Below are positions 7,097-14,458 of a stretch of 64,000 nucleotides of DNA, one piece after another. The stretch lies in contig CAYJWU010000001.1 of the NCBI GenBank assembly GCA_964374025.1, positions 1 to 64,000 of the forward strand. The letters run 5' to 3'. The first letter of the stretch is position 1; each line of letters opens with the position of its first letter. The notes below the pieces were generated by a model. That model was not told the DNA's origin. It saw only the letters and a list, made by a program, of their open reading frames with translations, and made no database searches. The position numbers and the translations under genes are program-made. Source of the DNA: JBASTI01 sp964374025 (GTDB lineage Bacteria > Patescibacteriota > Minisyncoccia > Spechtbacterales > HO2-43-30).

Positions 7097-7123
7097 TTTT
7101 ATCGGGGACTGTCCCCGATAAAA
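7097..7123. repeat. REP palindrome 3, upstream of the RAYT gene
   Basis: Perfect inverted repeat with 12-bp arms (7097-7108, 7112-7123) and spacer ctg, with the same core as REPs 1 and 2. It lies 17 bp upstream of the RAYT start, so it would be near or in the 5' end of the transposase mRNA. Confidence 0.85.
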
Positions 7124-7140
7124 TTAATATAGCATAGTAT

Positions 7141-7175
7141 TTGAAAATAAAAAGAGCGGAATATTTACTCCGCTC
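7141..7175 (-). terminator. Intrinsic terminator overlapping the end of the Nudix gene
   Basis: On the minus strand the 7-bp stem 7175-7169 with 7160-7154 is followed by CTTTTTATTTTC. The Nudix stop codon (7167-7165) lies in the hairpin loop. It separates the Nudix gene from the RAYT/REP unit. Confidence 0.8.
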
Positions 7176-7962
7176 CAATCCTCGACCACTCCGGGCCCCA
7201 GAGGTAATGCCCCGCCTGAATCAAGCAAAAAACTTGACCCGGCAGCATTTCTTCGTGCTTTTCTCTGATAAAATTATACACTGCTCCCGGATCGCAGTCT
7301 AAGAAAAAAACTTCGCCCTCGTTTTCCTGTGCGTCAGGATGCCTGCGCGTGATTTCGCCCGATGATATCGAAACCTCAGCCAAAAAATTTAATTCGTTAG
7401 CCATCCTTCGCTCAAGTCTCTGTGAAATACCCAAAAGAAAAAGGTTTAGAACCTCATCGCATTCAATTGCAAGCTCCTCCCAAAACTCCCTCTTTGCATG
7501 GCTGAATGGGTTATTTTCATCTAAAATTCCTCCCGGAAGAGCAATAATGCCAGGAAAATCCACAGTTTGAGATCTTATGTTCATCACAATCTTGGAGTCG
7601 GATGTTATCACAACAGCACTCATCCCCACCCCCATGGGAAGATCTTCTATTCCCCAGTCAAACGCCTCGGCAAATTCTTTGCGGCATATATCATATAATG
7701 CGTATGTAAGGGGACCGAGCGCAAGCATAAGTATGTTCCCATCCATTTTGGATCGCTCCAAGGATAGATGCCTCGCTTCACCATCAAAAAGATTTGGGTT
7801 TGTCTCCTTGCGAGTAAGAAATCGGGCGAGCGCAACAGTCCTCATTTCCTCTGTTACACTTGGAGCAAGCCCATCCTCAAAATTAACCATGACACCGTCC
7901 TCGTCCCACACCCCCCTAGTCAAAATATTTACGCTAGAAGCCACCAAACCCATCAGGTCCAT
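7165..7962 (-). CDS. Nudix hydrolase family protein, 265 aa
   Basis: The Nudix box lies at about 144-167 (GGILDEN...HAKREFWEELAIE), with the REFWEEL helix intact and one extra residue compared with the standard Gx5Ex7REUxEE spacing. Such enzymes hydrolyse nucleoside diphosphates linked to another group (for example ADP-ribose or NDP-sugars) using Mg2+. The first 110 residues form a separate N-terminal part without recognised motif. A second acidic patch (ENEGEVFFLDCD) follows. The substrate cannot be told. The ATG at 7962 has GGGGGG (7975-7970) as Shine-Dalgarno. It is a single-gene unit ending at a terminator. Confidence 0.85.
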   Translation of the reverse strand: MDLMGLVASSVNILTRGVWDEDGVMVNFEDGLAPSVTEEMRTVALARFLTRKETNPNLFDGEARHLSLERSKMDGNILMLALGPLTYALYDICRKEFAEAFDWGIEDLPMGVGMSAVVITSDSKIVMNIRSQTVDFPGIIALPGGILDENNPFSHAKREFWEELAIECDEVLNLFLLGISQRLERRMANELNFLAEVSISSGEITRRHPDAQENEGEVFFLDCDPGAVYNFIREKHEEMLPGQVFCLIQAGHYLWGPEWSRIGAE

Positions 7963-8023
7963 CGCTTCACCCCCCTAAAAGCAGCTTGATTTTACAAGAA
8001 CTTATTACACACATAACATAATT

Positions 8024-8057
8024 TCTATAAAATAAAAAGGGGCGGAACTATCCGCCC
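8024..8057 (-). terminator. Intrinsic terminator after the gene ending at 8163
   Basis: On the minus strand the 7-bp stem 8057-8051 with 8046-8040 (loop of 4) is followed by CTTTTTATTTTAT. It is the likely end of transcription for the small genes at 8163-8471 and upstream. Confidence 0.75.
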
Positions 8058-8114
8058 TAGCGCTGTTATTCAAAGAACCACCCTAGCTTTAACTTGCCTC
8101 CTTTATGTAAGTAT

Positions 8115-8143
8115 TTTGCCGGTTTTAAGGGAAAACCGGCAAA
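8115..8143. repeat. Perfect 12-bp inverted repeat, intergenic
   Basis: tttgccggtttt (8115-8126) and its complement (8132-8143) surround aaggg. There is no T tract on either strand, so it is not a standard terminator. It may be another REP-like element or an mRNA 3' hairpin. The rest of the 200-bp spacer 7963-8162 holds only this element and the terminator at 8024-8057. Confidence 0.6.
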
Positions 8144-8162
8144 CCGTTAGATTCCCCTTTAC

Positions 8163-8471
8163 CTACCTCGGCCTCGGCGAGTTGAACAACGCCACGATGC
8201 CCTGCGCTATGACAAGGTCAGAGCTGACACCATCTTCTGTTCGCGGAAGACTTTCTACCCCGGGAAAATGCGTTGGCAGGAGCGCTTGCACCGCTTCGAT
8301 GGCCTTGTCCTTGTCAAGGTTGCTGGCAGCGCTTTGGATCTCTGGCACTCTAAGCGCATACGAGGTTACATAGGCACGAACCTGTCGAGGAGTCATGTAA
8401 TCACCTCGTCGAGTCGGCCCATTCGCCCCCCTACCCCTCTGTTTCTGGCTTTGATGTCTTTTGTTGCTCAC
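8163..8471 (-). CDS. Hypothetical protein, 102 aa
   Basis: No recognised family. The N-terminus is strongly basic and disordered (KRHQSQKQRGRGANGPTRRG), followed by a helical part (TPRQVRAYVTSYALRVPEIQSAASNLDKDKAIEAVQALL, about 27-65) and a short ending rich in hydrophobic residues. The basic tail could bind nucleic acid, but nothing specific shows this. The start is GTG at 8471, chosen because AGGAGGG (8482-8476) sits at ideal distance. It is followed by two hairpins, the second a good terminator. Confidence 0.75.
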   Translation of the reverse strand: MSNKRHQSQKQRGRGANGPTRRGDYMTPRQVRAYVTSYALRVPEIQSAASNLDKDKAIEAVQALLPTHFPGVESLPRTEDGVSSDLVIAQGIVALFNSPRPR

Positions 8472-8586
8472 CTTTCCCTCCTATTGTTTCATTTACTGGG
8501 CTCTTATCTGCCCCAATTTTCATGCTTCTATTATAGCAAACCCCATGCTCTCTGTCAAGGTTTTGACCTCAATATTCTAATTTAAT

Positions 8587-8907
8587 TCACACCTTTTCCG
8601 CTATCTGATGAAACCACTTTTCGTGTCTATCCATCCCGTGAGAAAACATAACCATTTCCTGAAAATAAGTATCGGCCTTCTTCGCGTAAGCATCAACCGC
8701 ATTCACTAAATCGCGCACATCTGATTTATCCGCTTTATTTTCCTTTATGTCCTCTATCTCGAGATCAATCTTTGTAAAACGCTGAGCGACATTTTCGAAT
8801 TGATTATCGATATCCGTAAACCGCCCATCGATGTCGGTAAACCGCTCGTCGATGTTCGTAAACTTCTTATCTAGGTATTCCATTAACTCACTAAAATCTT
8901 TATCCAT
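8587..8907 (-). CDS. Coiled-coil hypothetical protein, 106 aa
   Basis: The N-terminal half is made of heptad-like repeats FTNIDERFTDIDGRFTDIDN, continuing to about residue 60, which predict a long parallel coiled coil. The C-terminal part (ADKSDVRDLVNAVDAYAKKADTYFQEMVMFSHGMDRHEKW) is also helical. No signal peptide or membrane segment. Short proteins of this type are common in CPR genomes and have no assigned role. ATG start at 8907; no clear Shine-Dalgarno. Confidence 0.8.
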   Translation of the reverse strand: MDKDFSELMEYLDKKFTNIDERFTDIDGRFTDIDNQFENVAQRFTKIDLEIEDIKENKADKSDVRDLVNAVDAYAKKADTYFQEMVMFSHGMDRHEKWFHQIAEKV

Positions 8908-8951
8908 ATGCCTATATCGTATGTCTGACTACCGAGCTTGTCAAATCTCAT

Positions 8952-10733
8952 TCACTTCACGCTCGCGCCCTCTTTGTACCAGTTAAGTTCGGCCTTATTG
9001 ATGAGGTACACCATGTCCCACAATCTCCCGGTTGCCGAGAATTTTTCCGGGGTCATATCGAGCCAGTGGCGGGTGCCATCGCCGTTTATTTCGTATACTT
9101 TAGGATCGTCTGCTGCGCGGACGAGCCAAGCATCCTTATAGAGCGCGAGGGTTTGGGCACTCACAACCCGCACGACCGCGAAATTGAGATGCCCATAAAA
9201 GTTAAAAATCTCCGCGCTTTGTATCCAGCGCTTGTATGGGCCCTTTGTAATATATACTTTGTAGTCGCCCTCGGCTCTTAGAAGCGTACCATCCGGAAAA
9301 TCCGGCAACTTTGGAGCAGATTCTATGGCAATTGATGTGACTGCTACGGGCTCTGGTGCTATAGCCGGCGCGCCCGAGTCGGCCGCGGGCACGGCTGTCA
9401 CGGTTGTTGCGGTCATAAGAAATGACACGCTCGGCGCGTTCCCCTGCGTTCCCTTACGCGCGGATTGATTTGAGGGAATAACTACTATTTTGGGAGTACG
9501 ATATCCAAAGTCCTCAACAAAAAAAACTCCATTGCCATTTTGAAGTGTCAATTCCTTTACTGCGAGGACCAGCCCATCCTGATCGTAGACAACATAAGGC
9601 ACGCGGAAATTACTCGTTTCCGACGCGTTGAAATCCAGCCGAAACACATGGTCCGCTGGCCTCTCCCGACTTAAAGGAACTTCAAATTTATTCCAATCGG
9701 CCCGCCAATCCTTAGTCGTCTCCTGGGAAGTAATAGTTTTACCCCCGGCGTCGGGAAGGCCAAATTTTAAACGGAAATTGCCCAAGGAAGGATTCTTATA
9801 ACAATACGCGTCTATTGGCGCAAGCGCGCAATTGTTGACGAGATTCGCAATGGTCCAATTTGTATAGACATCGGAGAAATCCTCTTTAAATCCAAAAAAT
9901 TTAAGGGCGTCGTTGAAACTCTCAATCCCCGCTTTCGCACTCTGAATCGTCGCGGCAAAAACAGACCTTCCATAATGGTCTAGTATGTATTGCGCGAAAA
10001 GATTTATAGAAGCATAATCTTTTATCTCGTTTTCCCAGTCCAAAATGGCGTCCGAGGGAATCTTTAAAAATGCCGCCGCGCGCGCCTCGAGATTACTCCC
10101 TCGATACACATCGGGGTTGTCATATCCAAGGAGCGTTGGAGAAATTTCCGAACGGAGCTCGTTTATCCACGTCTCTTCCTGCACAGAGCGCTGTAGTATT
10201 TTTTGGTTTAAAGTAATAAGATGCTGAAACTCATGAGCTAAAAAGGATTTTGCCCGCGGCTTTCCAATATGCAGCACATTAAGGTTTATCATTTCGCGCT
10301 CATTGGATACTGAAATTTTCTCCCGAGGAAAACCGTCCTGCTCGCGGATATAGCCGCCCGCGTCCTCGTCCATGCGCGTTAGAAGTATTGTGATTTTTGG
10401 GTCGCCGTCTACTCCCGGCGTATTTTCGCTGCCGAAAATATTTCGCAGTTTAGGATATATAACCGAATCAAACTCACCCGCAAGATTCTGAATGTCGGAA
10501 AGAAGAGCAAGCTGACTCCTAGGTTCAAGCCCATACCAATGCTGATCCGAAACATACCATCGCGCGCTTATCCCCTCATATTGAAGTGTTGCTGTAACTC
10601 TTTGATTTCCGCGCCAGTCATACGAGGAGTCAACAAAAAAAGTTACGGTATCGGCATAAGCGTATTGGGCGAAAATTACGCCTACACACGCTACGAGCAG
10701 AGAGAATATAAATTTTGTTTTTAGCGAAAACAT
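8952..10733 (-). CDS. Secreted zinc metalloprotease with C-terminal repeat domain, 593 aa
   Basis: A signal peptide (basic KTK, hydrophobic 8-22, likely cleavage after AYA at 27) indicates export. The catalytic site is AHEFQHLI with H167, E168 and H171, and WINE with E192 as likely third zinc ligand, a pattern like the hyicolysin (M30-type) peptidases. A beta-rich middle, a Pro/Ala-rich linker (about 440-470) and two C-terminal repeats of a LLRAEGDYKVYI..GPYKRWI type follow (about 483-535 and 540-590), a module I know from CPR surface proteins. It ends the envelope operon, 7 bp after the ligase-like gene. It may process surface proteins or act on a host; the substrate is unknown. Confidence 0.82.
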   Translation of the reverse strand: MFSLKTKFIFSLLVACVGVIFAQYAYADTVTFFVDSSYDWRGNQRVTATLQYEGISARWYVSDQHWYGLEPRSQLALLSDIQNLAGEFDSVIYPKLRNIFGSENTPGVDGDPKITILLTRMDEDAGGYIREQDGFPREKISVSNEREMINLNVLHIGKPRAKSFLAHEFQHLITLNQKILQRSVQEETWINELRSEISPTLLGYDNPDVYRGSNLEARAAAFLKIPSDAILDWENEIKDYASINLFAQYILDHYGRSVFAATIQSAKAGIESFNDALKFFGFKEDFSDVYTNWTIANLVNNCALAPIDAYCYKNPSLGNFRLKFGLPDAGGKTITSQETTKDWRADWNKFEVPLSRERPADHVFRLDFNASETSNFRVPYVVYDQDGLVLAVKELTLQNGNGVFFVEDFGYRTPKIVVIPSNQSARKGTQGNAPSVSFLMTATTVTAVPAADSGAPAIAPEPVAVTSIAIESAPKLPDFPDGTLLRAEGDYKVYITKGPYKRWIQSAEIFNFYGHLNFAVVRVVSAQTLALYKDAWLVRAADDPKVYEINGDGTRHWLDMTPEKFSATGRLWDMVYLINKAELNWYKEGASVK

Positions 10734-10740
10734 TTAAAAG

Positions 10741-12780
10741 TTATTGTTGATATCCGAGTGTCTCTGCTTTCGCAAAGGCCTCTTCCGCTCTCTCTTTATT
10801 TCCCGAAAGATCATAAGCGCGGCCTAAATACCAATGGGATTCGCCGAGGTCAGGCTCCAAAGCCACGGATTTACTAAGTAAATCAATCGCCTTTTCATAG
10901 TCATTAGTGAACATATATACCTGCGCAAGGAGCCGATATCCCTGCTGATTCGTTGGGCTCATATCTATCGCGTTTTTCAACACGTCTTCGGCCCTGGCAA
11001 TAAATCCCGGATCGTATTCCTGCGCGTTAGTATAAAAATCGCCAAGGATAACCTGATGCCGGAAATCGTAAGGATTTTCTTCGGCGGTTTTACGCATAAT
11101 TTTCTCTACCTCCATTACAAAATCCGCCGGAACCTTTTTTTCCGTGTCTTTTCTTAATAAATCAGAAATATTGATTGTGAAAAATTCAACGATCTGGCGA
11201 TTTCCGAGCGAGTTTAGGGATATGCTCTTTTTGTAAAGTTCTATGGTGTCTCGCGCATTAAGCCCTCCCCTGCTTATCTTAATACCCCAGTGCGCCGCCT
11301 GAAACGACTGAACGCCAAAATAAAAAAGGGAATAAACAAGAATGGCTCCAACTATCGCGGAAATTACGGGGGAAGGAGCGCGCAGCGCCGATTTTTCCCC
11401 ACTTTCTTTTTCTACATCTTTGAAATACGCGGCGCTGCCCGCGAACGCAAGCGTAAAGAAAAACATAATATAGGTGTTGAGCATATCAAAAACAAGCAGA
11501 TTCTGAACAAAATAAGCCAGAAGCGCTACTGTTAGCGCGCTTGGTAAAAACCAGTTTTGCGGCTCGCGGAAAATTTTTCGCCACAACATAAATAGTGCCG
11601 AAACAAATATGGAAAGGTACGCCATGAGCCCGATAATTCCGGAGTGTATTAAATTATCAAGAATAACATTATGGGTCCTATCAAACCAAACCTCTCCTCC
11701 GCATTTATCCAAAGGCAAACAGGGATTGAAATATTTTGTAAATACCGCGTTAAAATTTTCCGGGCCCCAGCCCAAAATAGGCCGTTCCTTCGCCCCTTGC
11801 CATGCCATATTCCAGACAACTTTTCTTGCGCCAATTGAAGCGCTCGAAAAAAATCCCGGGAGATTATCAATAATAGCTTTATTTTGTGTTAAAGTCCCCC
11901 AACTCACAATACTGCCGAATAATATTCCTGCCGCAAAAATTGAGATAGCGATCGCACGGGCGAATTTCACTTTTTTTGCGAAAAACAGCCAGGCAAGAAA
12001 GAAAATCAGGAAACCGCCGAACATGGACAAAAACGCGCCGTGAGCAGTCGAGAAAAATACGGAAAGTATAAGCAATGCAATCCCAATGCCATAAAGCGCC
12101 TGTTTTTGCAGCACGCGCTCTTTGTAAAAAAGCCACATTCCAAAAAATATATTAAAAAGCAAATAGGCCGACATAAAGCTGGAGTTGCCTATGGTAGAGC
12201 CGTCCTTTGTGTCAAACGGTATAATTGATATTCCGATTTTTTGAAAAAGAAAAATAAGCGATACTATGGCGGCCGCAATAAACGAGGCGCTTAAAAGTTT
12301 CTTCCAATGAGATGCATCGCGGAACGTGGACGCAACAACAAGGAAAAACATAGCAAGATGTATCCAGTTTATAGTCCCTGCCATACGCTCAAGAGTGCTC
12401 CAAAAACTGCGCTCAAGGTTTATCCCGGTAAAAGAGGTTACGACAGTAACAAGCAAAAAGGATCCGAGCGCGATAGATATCGCGTTCCAGCGCGGACGGA
12501 ATTGTTTATTTGATACAGCAAGAAGAAGCCACGCCGCGAAGATAATTTCGGTAAATATCCAAAAAAACACCGACTTCGGGACAACAAATGGGAAAAAAAA
12601 CGCGGGGTGCACGACAAGCGGCGCAAAGAGCGCGATATACGCGCCCCAGCGGATAATTTCAACCAAAAATAAAGCAAACCCCGCCTTTGTCCCGCTACGC
12701 GGGACTTCGGCGGGCAAGCCGCTTTCGGCCTTTCGTTTTTTACGGTTTGACTTTCTTCCCATCTTGAATGAGCGATTCAT
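10741..12780 (-). CDS. O-antigen ligase/polymerase-like membrane protein with TPR domain, 679 aa
   Basis: Wzy_C/O-antigen ligase family: about 12 membrane segments between 35 and 500, a periplasmic block GARKVVWNMAWQGAKERP followed by LGWGPENF, and RTHNVILDNLIHSGIIGL. TPRs fill the C-terminus (about 590-679, for example NQQGYRLLAQVYMFTNDYEKAIDLL). These enzymes polymerise or transfer lipid-linked glycans outside the cytoplasmic membrane; the acceptor here may be protein or lipid. The first 35 residues are basic and contain VPRSGT from a palindrome (12689-12705). The start at 12780 overlaps the dehydrogenase gene by 41 bp; a start at 12762 is possible. A second member of this family begins after the gap at 63551. 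Confidence 0.88.
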   Translation of the reverse strand: MNRSFKMGRKSNRKKRKAESGLPAEVPRSGTKAGFALFLVEIIRWGAYIALFAPLVVHPAFFFPFVVPKSVFFWIFTEIIFAAWLLLAVSNKQFRPRWNAISIALGSFLLVTVVTSFTGINLERSFWSTLERMAGTINWIHLAMFFLVVASTFRDASHWKKLLSASFIAAAIVSLIFLFQKIGISIIPFDTKDGSTIGNSSFMSAYLLFNIFFGMWLFYKERVLQKQALYGIGIALLILSVFFSTAHGAFLSMFGGFLIFFLAWLFFAKKVKFARAIAISIFAAGILFGSIVSWGTLTQNKAIIDNLPGFFSSASIGARKVVWNMAWQGAKERPILGWGPENFNAVFTKYFNPCLPLDKCGGEVWFDRTHNVILDNLIHSGIIGLMAYLSIFVSALFMLWRKIFREPQNWFLPSALTVALLAYFVQNLLVFDMLNTYIMFFFTLAFAGSAAYFKDVEKESGEKSALRAPSPVISAIVGAILVYSLFYFGVQSFQAAHWGIKISRGGLNARDTIELYKKSISLNSLGNRQIVEFFTINISDLLRKDTEKKVPADFVMEVEKIMRKTAEENPYDFRHQVILGDFYTNAQEYDPGFIARAEDVLKNAIDMSPTNQQGYRLLAQVYMFTNDYEKAIDLLSKSVALEPDLGESHWYLGRAYDLSGNKERAEEAFAKAETLGYQQ
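12689..12705. repeat. 17-bp palindrome in the N-terminal coding region of the ligase-like gene
   Basis: gtcccgc-tac-gcgggac, perfect 7-bp arms. It is translated as EVPRSGTKA in the cytoplasmic N-terminal tail. I recall this as a frequent palindrome in CPR genomes. A similar one (gtcccgca/tgcgggac) is at 46300-46317. Confidence 0.55.
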
Positions 12781-13549
12781 TTATCCTATCCACTGACTTG
12801 TGCAACTTTAGATCTATGCCCTGTTCTTTCGCGAATTGTATAAAAGTCTTTATATCTTTGGGCAGACATGCTCCCGCGTAACCCCTGAATCCTCCATGCC
12901 AAACATCGAAATGGCTATCGTTTATGCGCTTGTCGTACGTAAATCCAAGTTTTACTCTAGAGTAATCAGCTCCGACTTTTTGGCATACATCATAAATCTG
13001 ATTTGCGAAAACCACTTTGTGCGCGTAATAGGTATTGAGCATATACTTTATAATCTCTGCCTCAATGGCCGGTAAAATCAAACTTTGCGCGCGAGGCAAT
13101 AGGGGCATAATTTTTTCTGCTAGTTTTTTGGTTTGCGAATTTGTGTACCCTAAAATCTGTTTGTCCGGATACGCGAAATCCTCTTTCGCGTATGCCGCTG
13201 TCAAAAATTCAGGATTGAAAAGAATTTTTATTTTTGGAAACTTTTTATGGAAATAATCTGTTGTGCCGGGAGGGATTGTGGATTTTATCAGCGCAATTCT
13301 CCCCTGGGGAATTTTCGCGAGATTTTCATCTATCGCGGAAATATCCGCTCCGCGATACACACCGGGTTTTGAGGTTTTTGCGTAAGGAGTAGGCAAGCAA
13401 AGAAAAATACACGGCTGCGCCAGAACCTCTTCTAATGTATTTGGGGTTTGCACATACTTATCCCAAATTTTCGCCTCTTTGTAATGGTGTTTTACGGCGC
13501 TGCCGACATAGCCCGCGCCTATGATGCCAAGTTCGCTGTGTTTAAACAT
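12740..13549 (-). CDS. Short UDP-glucose/GDP-mannose dehydrogenase-family protein, 269 aa
   Basis: NAD-binding domain LGIIGAGYVGSAV at the N-terminus, FLCLPTPY, STIPPGTT, NPEFL and the catalytic-cysteine motif GACLPKD (about 228-234). Full-length members are about 430 aa and oxidise UDP-sugars to UDP-uronic acids; this one stops soon after the Cys motif and lacks the C-terminal UDP-binding domain. Either it works as a minimal form or on another NDP-sugar or acyl substrate. It sits between an epimerase and the ligase-like gene, which suits sugar nucleotide supply. ATG at 13549, 9 bp after the epimerase stop. Confidence 0.85.
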   Translation of the reverse strand: MFKHSELGIIGAGYVGSAVKHHYKEAKIWDKYVQTPNTLEEVLAQPCIFLCLPTPYAKTSKPGVYRGADISAIDENLAKIPQGRIALIKSTIPPGTTDYFHKKFPKIKILFNPEFLTAAYAKEDFAYPDKQILGYTNSQTKKLAEKIMPLLPRAQSLILPAIEAEIIKYMLNTYYAHKVVFANQIYDVCQKVGADYSRVKLGFTYDKRINDSHFDVWHGGFRGYAGACLPKDIKTFIQFAKEQGIDLKLHKSVDRINESLIQDGKKVKP

Positions 13550-13558
13550 TGCGAATAG

Positions 13559-14458
13559 TTAAATAATTGCGCAATTAAGTAATTGGGTAATTCCGTCTTT
13601 GAGATTCACTTTTGGCTCCCATCCCAGCATCCTCTTCGCTTTAGAAATATCCGCCAGCGTATCCTGCACCTCCCCGGGCCTTGCGGGTATATAAACGCAC
13701 TTTCCCCCAATAATATCAGCGACTTCCTGCACGCTATGGTTGTCTCCCGCGCCGGTATTTATAACCTCGCCTGCACCTCTTTCAATTTCTGAAGCTAAAA
13801 TATTTGCTTCTACAATATCAGACACATGCGTAAAGTCTCTTGTTTGTTTTCCGTCGCCCACTATGGTAAGGGGAGAGCCCTCTGCCCTCATGCGCAAAAA
13901 CTTGGAGATTACCGTGGCATATTCCCCATTTGGATCTGTGCGAGGGCCATATACGTTAAAATATCTCAACGAAATTGTATCAATGCCATAAAGGTCTGTA
14001 AACTCCCGGCATAGCTCCTCGCCAATATATTTTGAAAGCGCGTAGGGATTGAGCGGCTTTGGGCGCATATCTTCAGAGAGCGGCAACCTGTCTTGAGGTC
14101 CATACGCGGAAGACGAAGCGCTATAAACAACTCGTTTTACAAGCGCATCGCGCGCCGCCAAGAGAACGTTTAGGGTCCCCATCACATTGGAACGAAATAC
14201 TCCGGCAGGATCTTCTATGGAGCGACCTATCCTCGGAATTGCCGCGACATGAAAAACAGTATCCTTACCTTTAAATATCGGCTTAATGGCTGTAAGGTCC
14301 GCGATGTCGAACGGAAAAAACTCCGCGCCTTTATGGAGGTTCTCGCGCTTCCCCGTGGAGAGATTATCAATTATGCTAACCCTGTGTCCGTCACTGATAA
14401 GCCGCTCGACAAGGTTGCTGCCTATAAAGCCGGCGCCGCCGGTAACAAGTAAGTTCAT
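13559..14458 (-). CDS. NAD-dependent sugar epimerase/dehydratase (extended SDR), 299 aa
   Basis: UDP-glucose 4-epimerase-like enzyme. TGGAGFIGSNL is the NAD site, followed by IDNLSTG, the catalytic SASSSAYG and YALSK (Ser, Tyr, Lys), RYFNVYGPR and a C-terminal substrate part with TRDFTHVSDIVEA. Likely substrates are UDP-Glc/UDP-GlcNAc or the uronic acids made by the adjacent dehydrogenase; WbpP-like 4-epimerases look similar. Its ATG overlaps the stop of the upstream GT-C gene by 4 nt (ATGA), a sign of coupled translation. Confidence 0.92.
   Translation of the reverse strand: MNLLVTGGAGFIGSNLVERLISDGHRVSIIDNLSTGKRENLHKGAEFFPFDIADLTAIKPIFKGKDTVFHVAAIPRIGRSIEDPAGVFRSNVMGTLNVLLAARDALVKRVVYSASSSAYGPQDRLPLSEDMRPKPLNPYALSKYIGEELCREFTDLYGIDTISLRYFNVYGPRTDPNGEYATVISKFLRMRAEGSPLTIVGDGKQTRDFTHVSDIVEANILASEIERGAGEVINTGAGDNHSVQEVADIIGGKCVYIPARPGEVQDTLADISKAKRMLGWEPKVNLKDGITQLLNCAII

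Noticed and set aside
7080..7178. Extended N-terminus of the RAYT starting at 7178
   Set aside because: These 33 codons read through REP 3 and the Nudix terminator hairpin; the family starts at the ATG at 7079.
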